Positions 19,085 through 27,778 of a DNA stretch of 64,000 nucleotides are shown piece after piece. The stretch is taken from NCBI RefSeq assembly GCF_002211765.1, contig NZ_CP022133.1, forward strand, positions 1,984,001-2,048,000, written 5' to 3'. The notes beneath the pieces are model-generated. The model was not told the DNA's origin and did not search any database. It saw only the letters and a list, made by a program, of their open reading frames with translations. Positions within the stretch are counted from its first letter, which is position 1. Each line of letters begins with the position of its first letter. Source of the stretch: Idiomarina piscisalsi. Lineage in GTDB: Bacteria > Pseudomonadota > Gammaproteobacteria > Enterobacterales > Alteromonadaceae. The translations under genes and the position numbers were made by a program.

Positions 19085-20762
19085 AACGCAGCTCAGCTTC
19101 ATAAGGAAACACATCCGTCAGGACACCCTCACGGATGTGTTTTTGTATACGGCGCCAATACGCTGGGTCAACCAGCTCCGGATGCCGTTTCAGTAGTGGA
19201 TCCCGGTATTTCGCCTGAGGTACGGCGAACTGCGCCAGCTGCTCAGGGAACACATCGTCCGGCGCCATCGACACTTCCCAGTCGTTTTGTGGCAGCTTTC
19301 GAAAGCTCATGTCGGTCAGGTAGCGAACTTCGTCGTAGTCGTAAAACACCACTCGTTTGTGACGGGTCACACCGAAGTTCTTCAGCAGCATGTCGCCGGG
19401 GAAGATATTGGCTGCCATCATGTCTTTTAGCGCCCAACCGTATTCATCCATCGCCGCATCAATTTCGGCGTCATTAGCATACTCTAAGTACAAGTTAAGC
19501 GGCGTCATACGACGTTCGACGAACAACTGATGAATGACTAACGTATCGCCTTCAATAGAAATCGAATGGGCAATGCGTTGTTTAAACTCATCCAGTAGAT
19601 CTGACGAAATACGATCCAACGGTAAGGCCACGTCGACAAACTCGAGCGTATCCGCCATTCGCCCGACCCGGTCGTGCCGCTTAACCATGCGATACCGATC
19701 AATGACCGTCTGCCGGCCAAATTCCTTGGTGTTGCCTAAGCGGTCATTAATGACCTTAAACACATACGGAAAAGACGGCAGCGTAAACACCGTCATAACC
19801 ATACCTTTGACACCCGGTGCGGCGACTAACTGGTCGTCGGTACGGCGTAAATGATGCAAAAACTCCCGATAAAACTCGGTTTTGCCTTGTTTATGAAAGC
19901 CCACTGACGAGTAAAGCTCTGCCAGCGTTTTGTGCGGCATTAAGTCCTTTAAAAAGCGAACCAACGCCGACGGTGACTCGGTTTCCACCATAAAATAAGA
20001 GCGGGCAAAACCAAAAATTGTCGCCATTCTGTCCGAGCGCGTAATAAACGCATCCACGTAAAGCTTGCCCTGAGAGTTAATCAGCACCGGCACAATAAAC
20101 GGGTAATGGTTATTTTCCGTCACCACCCGTCCGACAATATAGGCCGCTTTATTGCGATAAAACGGCGCTTTTAACACATCAATGCGTAAGTTATGGGCTT
20201 CAATGTCGGTCTCGGTCGCGCGCTCGAAGAATTTGTCCCGCAGCTGCTCAATGTCGTTTTCAAAATTCTCAAACTCGCCGCCCAAGCCTATGTCGTCAAA
20301 CACTCTGGTGAGCGTTTTTTCTAAGCCATCAACCACAGGGAAGTAGGAGTGGCACTCATTTTCCACCGGCACCGGAATATGGTTCGCCAGCACTGTCTCG
20401 ACAAAAATATAGTCATTGTGAAAATAAGCACGGTCAAATACCCGGCAAAACACCGAGTTGTAAAAGGTTTCAGCAAGCTCTGCCTGCGGATGAAACTGCA
20501 ATAACTGCTGATATCGTTGCCGCGTTGCCTGCCACAACGCTTCGTCGAGCGCTTTGCCGACACGGCGCTCCACCTTTTTGGCAGTAAGCCCCACCTGATG
20601 GTCGTAGTAATGAATACGCTCAGCCGCCGCCGACACCACCGCTGTCCAGTCCCGCTGCAAAAAGCGCTCCCGCGCGCCCTGCGTTAGCGCCTGAAAGCGC
20701 CGGTAATGCGTATGAAAGCCATCGAGAATACTACGTGCCAGTGTTTCTGAAGTTATATTCAT
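19068..20762 (-). CDS. aceK: Isocitrate dehydrogenase kinase/phosphatase
   Basis: 564 aa, similar to the E. coli protein of about 578. It phosphorylates and dephosphorylates isocitrate dehydrogenase, steering carbon into the glyoxylate bypass. The ATP-binding kinase segment is recognisable ([20 protein letters not shown] near 315, then VFKVINDR), as are the [12 protein letters not shown] and [10 protein letters not shown] stretches of the catalytic core. In E. coli aceK is the third gene of aceBAK. Here it is encoded convergently, overlaps aceA by 17 bp tail to tail, and has its own promoter next to the divergent LysR gene. Kinase expression is thus uncoupled from aceBA at the transcript level. 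Confidence 0.95.
   Translation of the reverse strand: MNITSETLARSILDGFHTHYRRFQALTQGARERFLQRDWTAVVSAAAERIHYYDHQVGLTAKKVERRVGKALDEALWQATRQRYQQLLQFHPQAELAETFYNSVFCRVFDRAYFHNDYIFVETVLANHIPVPVENECHSYFPVVDGLEKTLTRVFDDIGLGGEFENFENDIEQLRDKFFERATETDIEAHNLRIDVLKAPFYRNKAAYIVGRVVTENNHYPFIVPVLINSQGKLYVDAFITRSDRMATIFGFARSYFMVETESPSALVRFLKDLMPHKTLAELYSSVGFHKQGKTEFYREFLHHLRRTDDQLVAAPGVKGMVMTVFTLPSFPYVFKVINDRLGNTKEFGRQTVIDRYRMVKRHDRVGRMADTLEFVDVALPLDRISSDLLDEFKQRIAHSISIEGDTLVIHQLFVERRMTPLNLYLEYANDAEIDAAMDEYGWALKDMMAANIFPGDMLLKNFGVTRHKRVVFYDYDEVRYLTDMSFRKLPQNDWEVSMAPDDVFPEQLAQFAVPQAKYRDPLLKRHPELVDPAYWRRIQKHIREGVLTDVFPYEAELRFTRRF
19107..19144 (+). terminator. aceA rho-independent terminator, located inside aceK
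   Basis: A perfect 12-bp stem (AAACACATCCGT at 19107-19118, complement at 19131-19142) followed by T residues, starting 22 bases after the aceA stop. It lies wholly within the 3' coding part of aceK on the other strand. Confidence 0.75.
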
Positions 20763-20878
20763 TTATCTTCTACCAATAAATCTGTGGGGTAATAATGACA
20801 GAAACAACGCTAGCGTTATACATTCACCCTATTTATAATCCTGATAGATTTTTTATATTCCACTGATTCTGGACCGTT

Positions 20879-21814
20879 ATGAATACGATTAAAGATATTG
20901 ATCTGAACCTGCTGGTTTATCTGGATGTTCTGCTGCGTGAAAAGAACGTGACCCGAGCCGCAGCGCAGTTGAACATTACCCAGCCAGCCATGAGTAATGG
21001 TTTGAAACGACTACGTAACTTGTTGAATGACCCTATTTTAGTACGCACCAGCGACGGCATGCAGCCAACCCAGCGCGCGTTGGATATGCAAGAGTCGCTG
21101 CGTACCGTGCTCTATTCAGTGGAAGAAATGATACAACCAGTGCGTGAGTTCGACGCACCGACCAGTGACCGCGTTTTCCGTATTATGGCGTCCGATTATG
21201 CGGCTTCAACACTCATGCCTCGTCTGCTCGAAAAACTCGATGAACAGGCGCCAAACGTATCACTGGATATTATGACACCCAGTGATATCAGCTTTCACGA
21301 CGTTGAAAACGGGAAAGTCGACTTAGCCATTAACCGCTTTGAGCAGTTACCTCAGTCGTTTCACCAGAAAATCTTATGGACCGATGAGTTTTCCTGCTTA
21401 ATACAAAAAGATCATCCACTGCTTGATAATTATACGCTCGATAATTACCTGAAAGCACAGCATGTCTGGGTCAGTAAAACCGGTTTCGGGGTGGGCGTCG
21501 GAATGGATCCGCACGATGTTCAGAAGTTAGGCTGGGTTGACGATGCGCTCGATCAAATTGGTAAGCGCCGCCACATCAAAGTATTCACACGTAATTATCA
21601 CGTGGCTATGTACCTGGCTCGCCAGGGGCTGGTTGCCACACTGCCAACTCAGGCAGCCGAGCTTTATAAAGACGACGACCAGTTGGTCATGAAAGCGCCG
21701 CCTTTTGATATACCAGGACTCACGCTGACGATGATTTGGTCGCCACTATTACAACACGACGCAGGACACCGCTGGTTCCGTCAGGTGGTTTCTGAAACCG
21801 CGGCGGCGTCCTGA
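20879..21814 (+). CDS. LysR-family transcriptional regulator
   Basis: 311 aa. The N-terminal winged helix-turn-helix (DLNLLVYLDVLLREKNVTRA, then AAQLNITQPAMSNGLKRLR) is followed by a substrate-binding-like effector domain (about 92-300). The DLNLL opening and the NGLKRLR recognition helix resemble the NodD/SyrM/LeuO-type branch. It is divergent from aceK across 116 bp, so it could control aceK or the glyoxylate genes, but that is context only. The effector is unknown. Confidence 0.88.
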   Translation: MNTIKDIDLNLLVYLDVLLREKNVTRAAAQLNITQPAMSNGLKRLRNLLNDPILVRTSDGMQPTQRALDMQESLRTVLYSVEEMIQPVREFDAPTSDRVFRIMASDYAASTLMPRLLEKLDEQAPNVSLDIMTPSDISFHDVENGKVDLAINRFEQLPQSFHQKILWTDEFSCLIQKDHPLLDNYTLDNYLKAQHVWVSKTGFGVGVGMDPHDVQKLGWVDDALDQIGKRRHIKVFTRNYHVAMYLARQGLVATLPTQAAELYKDDDQLVMKAPPFDIPGLTLTMIWSPLLQHDAGHRWFRQVVSETAAAS

Positions 21815-21827
21815 GTCACTTTTACCT

Positions 21828-24800
21828 TTATTCTTCCCAGAAGAAGGCGTCTCGCTCGCGAGGCGCCGGTAATATCCGGTTCATGGTCTTAGCGTCATAA
21901 AGCACACCGTTAACCATCGTATGAGTCACTTTGTCCGTGTCCCGGATATTCTCTAGCGGGTTACCATCGATAACGATAATATCCGCTAGTTTCCCCTCTT
22001 CCAGAGAGCCCAGTGCGTGATCCATACCAAACACGGTTGCCGGATCAATGGTTGACGTGCGCAACGCTTCCAGCGGCGTCATACCACCTTGCGCCATCAT
22101 CCAAATTTCCCAGTGTTGCGCTAAACCTTCACGCTGACCGTGGGCACCAGACAATACTTGGACCCCCAGGTCCTGCAGCTCGGTTGCCACCTCGGCGTTG
22201 TTGAAATGGTTGTAGTGGTTATGCGGTGCTTTTTCACGTCGCATCGCTTTACCCACCAAAAACTCCTGCGGCACGTATTTGCTCAGTTTCGGGTGCTTCC
22301 ATACATCGGTTTCGGCGTACCAGTAATTTTCACCCCAAATACCGCCATAAGCCACACCCAGTGTTGGTGTGTAGGCCACATCACTTTCATCCCACAACTG
22401 ACGAATGTCGTCATAGATATTCGCCACCGGCAGCGAGTGTTCTACCGTTGTGTGACCGTCCATGATCATGGTTAGGTTATGCTGCAACAACGAGCCACCT
22501 TCCGGCACAACCAACATGTCTAACTGGCGACCGGCTTCCACAACCTGTTGACGCTGGTTCCGGCGAGGTTGGTTATAACTTTTCACTGAAAACGCACCGA
22601 CTTTCTTCAGGCGCTCTAAGTGAAACTTCGCGTCTTCCAGGCTATCCACGTGCGAGGTATAGCCCGGTCCATTCGCACCGTACAAAATGGTTCCGGTTGA
22701 GAACAAGCGAGGTGCCGCTATTTTACCGGCTTTTTGCAACTCAGATGCCGCAAAAAACTCAGTGGTATCGTTCGACGGATCATGAATCGAGGTCACCCCA
22801 AACGCCAGGTTCGCGTACTGTCCCCAGTTTTGCTCCGGAATAATTTCAGATTGTCCCTGACCACCGTGGGCGTGTGCATCGAACAGACCCGGCATGACCG
22901 TTTTGCCACTGGTATCAATGACTTTAGCGCCGCTTGGCACAGTAACGTCAGCCTCTGCGCCTACCGCAACAATTTTGTTGTTACGCACAACCACGGTGCC
23001 TTGTTCGTAAACCGTGTCGCCGTCCATGGTAATCACCTGACCACCGACAAAAGCAACGGTTGTATCCGGCACCATCGCTTTTTGCTCAAAGCCAATATTC
23101 TGGCCGTTTTCCACTTTCAGCGAATCGGCTTCGGTAAAGTCCGCAAACGCATTCGCCACCGACGTATGATAAAGCTCTGGCCCTAAGGTCCAGTAAAGCT
23201 GGCGACCATCCGCAGTCCAGGAAATATTCTCACCCGCACGGACTGACAACTGATGCACCGGCATTTGTTTGTCTCCCGGACCAACGTTGATCACGCTGCC
23301 GCGCTCCACCAACGGCGTGACAAACACTTTGAAGCGCTCAGCAAACGCCAGTTGTTTGCCGTCTGGGGAGACGCGGAACTCAGTCGCCAACTCCGACTGA
23401 TACAACTCACGTTGCTCAAGCGTATCCAGGTTCACCACACTCAAGGTCGGTTTTGCCGCTGGCGTCATTAAATAAACACGGTCATTACGCGCACCAAATT
23501 GCGGCTGACGACCACGCTCGGCAATTTGCTGAGGCTGGCTTTTTTCACCGTTCACTGCAACACGGTACACACCCGTTTCTAAACCGTATTTGTCCGAAAT
23601 TAAGTAACCGCCACGAATTTTACGATACACCACGTGTTGACCGTCAGGCGAGAAGGTCGGCTCCACGAAGTTACCCTTGCCCGTGTTTAAAACACGCTCG
23701 TTACCTGAGCTTAAGTCACGCACGATCACTTGTGCTTGCTCCTGGTCGTCCCAGCGCACAAACACCAGTTTTTCACCGTCACGGGAATATTCCGGGAATA
23801 GCTCAAAGTCGTCGCTGTTGGTTAAACGCTGAGGCTTGCCATCCGGCAACGCCCGGCGATACAGATTCCCCAGCGCTTCATACACCACTTCATCTCCAGC
23901 AGGTGAGACTTGCGCCATGCGCAGCATTTTCACATCAAAGGTATCGGCTTCGACGTTTTGCTTCGCTCTCAAGGCGTGCTGAATTTTCTTCTCTGTCTCT
24001 ACTTTGAACGGAATAATGCGCGCATTGCCATCATCAATAGTCAGCTTTTGAATATGCCCGCCGGCCCAGAACACCAGTTGCTTGCTGTCCGGGGTCCAGT
24101 CCATGGTTGGGTACACACCATGAATCGCCCAGGTCTCCTGCATGTCGCGTTCCATTTGACCGTACACGCGTTTATGTTCACCGGTCTTGAGGTCAAGCAC
24201 GTACAACACACTGCTGAAATCTTCTCGCTTAATGTAAGCCAGGTAACGGCCATCCGGTGATGGCGTCGGGCGTATTGCCCCCCCTGCACCGGCAATCAGC
24301 GTTTCAATTTCTCCGGTTTCACGTTCAAAGCGCTTAATTTCATAAATGCCTTCCAATGAATCTTTACTGTAATGGAACGTTTTGCCTGGTGTGTCGTCCT
24401 GCGAGAAGTAAATGTATTTGCCGTCAGGTGAAAAGGCTGGCTCGCCCAGGTCTTTTTGATCATTCGGACGCTCGGTTAACTGAACGCCAGAGCCTCCGGT
24501 ACGATGGTACATCCAGACTTCACCAGCCCCCAACGATCGGCTGGCGGTAAAGTGCTTACGCGCCACCAAGAACTCTCCATCCGGACTCCAGGCCGGGCTA
24601 TTCAGCAAACGAAAGGTCTCTTCAGTGACCGGGCGAACATTGCTGCCATCGGCATCCATTAACCAGATATTGTCACCACCGCCCTGATCGGAAGTAAAGG
24701 CAATGTAGCGGCCGTCGGGTGAATACACCGGCTGCATGTGCCAGGCAATACCACCAATAAGCTTCTCAGCTTCTCCGCCGCCAAACGGCATACGGTAAAT

Positions 24801-25007
24801 ATCACCCAACAAGTCAAACACAATATACTCGCCATTCGGGCTGACATCGACGTTCATCCAGGTGCCGGAATTGACCGAAATATCAATGGTTTTAAACTCG
24901 CCAGGAGGGTTGGATACGTCCCAACCGTTGTTCTGCTCTTCTGCCATGCTCAGCGGTGCAATGCTCAATAGCGATGCAACCGCTAAGGTTAGTGTTGTCT
25001 TTTTCAT
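21828..25007 (-). CDS. Secreted TolB-like beta-propeller / amidohydrolase fusion protein
   Basis: About 1059 aa. A signal peptide (LAVASLLSIAPLSMAEEQ) is followed by roughly 650 residues of TolB/WD40-like repeats (YSPDGRYIAFTSD, WSPDGEFLVARKH, FSPDGKYIYFSQD), which should form one or two propellers. The last 380 residues are an amidohydrolase (TIM-barrel metallo-dependent) domain with DAHAHGG and LGSLEEGKLADIIVID. The combination suggests a periplasmic peptidase- or imidazolonepropionase-like enzyme. ATG 25007 is chosen over the upstream start at 25100 because AGAGG lies about 8 bases before it and the signal peptide begins there. Substrate unknown. Single gene, divergent from the histidine kinase. 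Confidence 0.87.
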   Translation of the reverse strand: MKKTTLTLAVASLLSIAPLSMAEEQNNGWDVSNPPGEFKTIDISVNSGTWMNVDVSPNGEYIVFDLLGDIYRMPFGGGEAEKLIGGIAWHMQPVYSPDGRYIAFTSDQGGGDNIWLMDADGSNVRPVTEETFRLLNSPAWSPDGEFLVARKHFTASRSLGAGEVWMYHRTGGSGVQLTERPNDQKDLGEPAFSPDGKYIYFSQDDTPGKTFHYSKDSLEGIYEIKRFERETGEIETLIAGAGGAIRPTPSPDGRYLAYIKREDFSSVLYVLDLKTGEHKRVYGQMERDMQETWAIHGVYPTMDWTPDSKQLVFWAGGHIQKLTIDDGNARIIPFKVETEKKIQHALRAKQNVEADTFDVKMLRMAQVSPAGDEVVYEALGNLYRRALPDGKPQRLTNSDDFELFPEYSRDGEKLVFVRWDDQEQAQVIVRDLSSGNERVLNTGKGNFVEPTFSPDGQHVVYRKIRGGYLISDKYGLETGVYRVAVNGEKSQPQQIAERGRQPQFGARNDRVYLMTPAAKPTLSVVNLDTLEQRELYQSELATEFRVSPDGKQLAFAERFKVFVTPLVERGSVINVGPGDKQMPVHQLSVRAGENISWTADGRQLYWTLGPELYHTSVANAFADFTEADSLKVENGQNIGFEQKAMVPDTTVAFVGGQVITMDGDTVYEQGTVVVRNNKIVAVGAEADVTVPSGAKVIDTSGKTVMPGLFDAHAHGGQGQSEIIPEQNWGQYANLAFGVTSIHDPSNDTTEFFAASELQKAGKIAAPRLFSTGTILYGANGPGYTSHVDSLEDAKFHLERLKKVGAFSVKSYNQPRRNQRQQVVEAGRQLDMLVVPEGGSLLQHNLTMIMDGHTTVEHSLPVANIYDDIRQLWDESDVAYTPTLGVAYGGIWGENYWYAETDVWKHPKLSKYVPQEFLVGKAMRREKAPHNHYNHFNNAEVATELQDLGVQVLSGAHGQREGLAQHWEIWMMAQGGMTPLEALRTSTIDPATVFGMDHALGSLEEGKLADIIVIDGNPLENIRDTDKVTHTMVNGVLYDAKTMNRILPAPRERDAFFWEE

Positions 25008-25156
25008 GGTATTGCCTCTTTTAAAACGTGTCCCCTTTGTATGAACCTTTGTAAAAAAAGTCCAGTTAAGCTCGTCCAAATGCGCATTCTTTCCGTTCAA
25101 TAGACAACGTGTTTGATTACGTTATAGTTAACGGGTGTTCAACAACTGGCTAAACA

Positions 25157-26524
25157 ATGAAAGAATCACTGGAAAATATCTTGCTGGAGGTATCACGTTC
25201 GCCGGAAATAGACGGCGGCAACCTGGCACGTGCCTCCCAGTTTATTCTCGATTCTGCCTTAAAAGGTCTGGATATTACCCGGGTCAGTATTTGGGAGTTA
25301 CAGCCCGACAAGCAAAGCATGGTGGCGACCGCTTTAATTGATACGTTACGTAAGGACACTGAAACGCCGGTACTGAGAAAGGCTGAATTACCGTCTTACT
25401 TTGACGTCCTTGAAACAGAGCGCACCATTATCGCCAACGATGCGCGCAATAACCCGATTACTGCCGAGCTCGCACCTGAATATTTGCCGGAGTATGGTAT
25501 TTACGGGTTACTTGATGTCCCCCTGCGCCACAAAGGGGAAATGATTGGGGTCATGTGCTGCGAAACCCGCAAACAAAATCGTATCTGGACACCGGATGAG
25601 GTCGCCTTTGTCGGTATTTTGGCTGATATTTACGGGCGCGCCGTGAGCGCTGCTGAGCGGGAAAAGTTTGAACAATTGCTGATTCGTCAGAACGAGCAGC
25701 TTGAAAGTATGGTTGAAGAGCGCACCGAGTCGTTAACCAAAGCGCTCGATAATTTCAAACAGGCACAAGAACGGCTGATTGAAACGGAAAAAATGGCCGC
25801 GTTAGGTAAGCTTGTAGCCGGCGTAGCACATGAAGTGAATACGCCTTTGGGTATTTCAGTAACAGCTGTGACGCATTGTGAGCATCGGCTGAAAAAGCTT
25901 AAACAGGCTTTTACTGAAGGTTCAATTTCGAAAAAACAGTTGAATCAGTTTATTGACGATACCTTTGAAGCCTACGCGTTGCTCAATAATAACCTGGAAC
26001 GCGCCGCCACACTCATTCAAAACTTTAAGAAAACAGCGGTGGATCAGTCCAGCTTTGAACTGGTGGAATGCGAGCTGAAAAACTATTTGCATGCACTCAC
26101 CTTAAGCTTGAAACCGATGGTAAAAAAGAAAAAAGTCAGTATTGATATTCGCTGTGATGAAGCCACCACCTTACGAACTTACCAAGGCGCTTTAGCGCAA
26201 ATCGTGACGAATTTAATCAGTAATACTAACGAGCACGCTTTTGTTGAGCCCGACGAAGAGCATCGCATTCTGATTTCAGCAGAACCGGAAAGAGACGGTG
26301 TACAGTTTGTCTTTTCCGACAACGGAAAAGGTATTGATAGCGATACATTGAAAGACATTTTTGAGCCGTTTTTCACAACCTCGCGACACAATGGTGGCTC
26401 AGGTCTGGGCCTGTCTATTGTTTATAACCTAGTGACTCAGAAACTTAAGGGCGAAATAAGCGTCCAATCGACACCGGGGGAAGGCACCCAGTTTTCCTTT
26501 TATTTACCCAATTTACAGAAGTAG
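25157..26524 (+). CDS. Soluble GAF-domain sensor histidine kinase
   Basis: 455 aa without membrane segments. A GAF-like domain occupies about 10-165 (ITRVSIWEL, GLLDVPLRHKGEMIGVMCCE), followed by a coiled coil (about 170-215) and the phospho-acceptor helix with H-box AGVAHEVNTPLG. The ATP-binding domain has an N box (IVTNLISNTNEHA), G1 (FSDNGKGID) and G2 (GGSGLGLSIV). A cytoplasmic signal is expected. No response regulator is adjacent. The next gene starts 8 bp downstream, and a third gene encodes a solute-binding protein, so the three probably form one unit. The ATG at 25157 has only a weak upstream ribosome-binding site. Confidence 0.9.
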   Translation: MKESLENILLEVSRSPEIDGGNLARASQFILDSALKGLDITRVSIWELQPDKQSMVATALIDTLRKDTETPVLRKAELPSYFDVLETERTIIANDARNNPITAELAPEYLPEYGIYGLLDVPLRHKGEMIGVMCCETRKQNRIWTPDEVAFVGILADIYGRAVSAAEREKFEQLLIRQNEQLESMVEERTESLTKALDNFKQAQERLIETEKMAALGKLVAGVAHEVNTPLGISVTAVTHCEHRLKKLKQAFTEGSISKKQLNQFIDDTFEAYALLNNNLERAATLIQNFKKTAVDQSSFELVECELKNYLHALTLSLKPMVKKKKVSIDIRCDEATTLRTYQGALAQIVTNLISNTNEHAFVEPDEEHRILISAEPERDGVQFVFSDNGKGIDSDTLKDIFEPFFTTSRHNGGSGLGLSIVYNLVTQKLKGEISVQSTPGEGTQFSFYLPNLQK

Positions 26525-26532
26525 GATGTTGT

Positions 26533-26988
26533 ATGCTTAAAACCTTACAGAGTTTTTTTAATGTTGCACCAACAATAGAGCAAACCAAGCAATTTCATGC
26601 TGAAGGGCTGAGTGATGACGCCTTTTTATCACTGATTTTAATGACTGAAATTAGCCTGGCAGACGGTACGTTGTCACCTGAAGAACGCAACTATTTATTA
26701 GCCGATTTGAAAAACGAATATCAACTAGAGGGTGACGCTGCTGAGAATGCTATTGAGAAGGCCGTCGAGGCCGTCAGAGAAGCGGCTTCATTGCATGACT
26801 TTACCGCCCCCTTAAAAGCGTTGGAATATTCCGAAAAGGTACAATTATTGGAAACTTTGTGGGCCGTTGCCTACACTGACAATGAGCTTGACCCGCACGA
26901 GGAAGCAATGCTTCGCAAGCTTGCTGACCTGTTGTATATCAATCATGCGGATTACATAAAGGCGAAACTTTCCGTAACAGGACACTGA
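26533..26988 (+). CDS. TerB-like (COG4103-type) helical protein
   Basis: 151 aa, acidic, all-helical. Two copies of the TerB-type pattern are visible: ISLADGTLSPEERNYLLADL and VAYTDNELDPHEEAMLRKLA, each with an acidic D-x-E/E-E metal-binding-like loop. TerB-family proteins are small cytoplasmic proteins linked to tellurite resistance and envelope stress, and many of these stand-alone forms have no assigned role. It is sandwiched between the histidine kinase (8 bp gap) and the solute-binding protein (stop codon directly followed by ATG), so co-expression is very likely. Confidence 0.78.
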   Translation: MLKTLQSFFNVAPTIEQTKQFHAEGLSDDAFLSLILMTEISLADGTLSPEERNYLLADLKNEYQLEGDAAENAIEKAVEAVREAASLHDFTAPLKALEYSEKVQLLETLWAVAYTDNELDPHEEAMLRKLADLLYINHADYIKAKLSVTGH

Positions 26989-27717
26989 ATGAAACGACTT
27001 TCCACACTCACCTTAACGGCCATTGTAAGCCTGAGCTTTTCAGCGTTTAGTCACGCTGAAGACGTTGGTTTAGCCACCGGCTACCCGCCGTATCAGTTCT
27101 CTGAGAACGGCGACATAGTGGGGTTTGATGTGGATGTCACCAAAGCCGTGTTCCACTATTTAGATAAAGACTACTCCCTGCACCAATACGACTGGGACAA
27201 TGTGGTCAGTTTGCTGCGTTTCGGTGAGCTCGATATCGCAATGGGTATGGAGCAAACCACCATTCGTCGGCAATATTTTGATTTCTCCTCTCCCTATTAT
27301 AACCGCGTCACCACAATGTTTGTTTTAGACAATGAAAGCAGCCCTGAGTCGGTACGCGGCTTAGTCGGTAAACGCATTAGTGGTGACAGGCACTCTGTAT
27401 TGGAGTCGCATTTGCAGGACATTGGCCTACATACAGCGATTCGCATTAACCAAGCGTCCTCAAAAACGGAAGCCATGAGTCAGTTAGCCGTTGGCGAAGT
27501 GGAAGCTGTTATTATGCCTGAAGCGGTAGGCCGGTATCTCGCAAAGCAGCTCGGCATTGATGTACGTATTTTATGGCAGCCGGAAATTAAGGTGCCTGTC
27601 GGCTTTGCAGTAAAAGCGGGGAATGACGAGTTACTGGAGCAATTGAATGAAGGCCTGGAAGCAATAGAGAATAACGGCGAACTCGATCGCATTCGCCGCC
27701 GTTGGGGCATACAGTAG
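26989..27717 (+). CDS. Periplasmic solute-binding protein, family 3 (amino-acid type)
   Basis: 242 aa with a signal peptide (LTAIVSLSFSAFSHAED). The bilobed family-3 fold is recognised by YPPYQFSENGDIVGFDVDVT near the N terminus, then GELDIAMGMEQTTIRRQYFDFS and the C-terminal IENNGELDRIRRRWG. No ABC permease or ATPase lies nearby, so it may serve as a receptor for a sensor rather than as a transporter subunit. It is the last gene of the kinase/TerB unit, starting immediately after the upstream stop. Ligand unknown. Confidence 0.85.
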   Translation: MKRLSTLTLTAIVSLSFSAFSHAEDVGLATGYPPYQFSENGDIVGFDVDVTKAVFHYLDKDYSLHQYDWDNVVSLLRFGELDIAMGMEQTTIRRQYFDFSSPYYNRVTTMFVLDNESSPESVRGLVGKRISGDRHSVLESHLQDIGLHTAIRINQASSKTEAMSQLAVGEVEAVIMPEAVGRYLAKQLGIDVRILWQPEIKVPVGFAVKAGNDELLEQLNEGLEAIENNGELDRIRRRWGIQ

Positions 27718-27771
27718 CCTGATGCTGCTGCATCAGGTGCGATGTACCTGACGTAAATAACGTCAGGCTAC
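27714..27771. repeat. Paired GTAG-type REP element (BIME-like)
   Basis: GTAG is followed by the hairpin CCTGATGC-TGCT-GCATCAGG (27718-27737). A second hairpin in opposite orientation, CCTGACGT-AAATA-ACGTCAGG (27747-27767), is followed by CTAC. Two inverted GTAG-headed palindromes are the classic structure of REP pairs mobilised by RAYT transposases. It overlaps the solute-binding protein stop codon and separates it from the convergent RND gene. Confidence 0.8.
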
Positions 27772-27778
27772 GCGCCGG

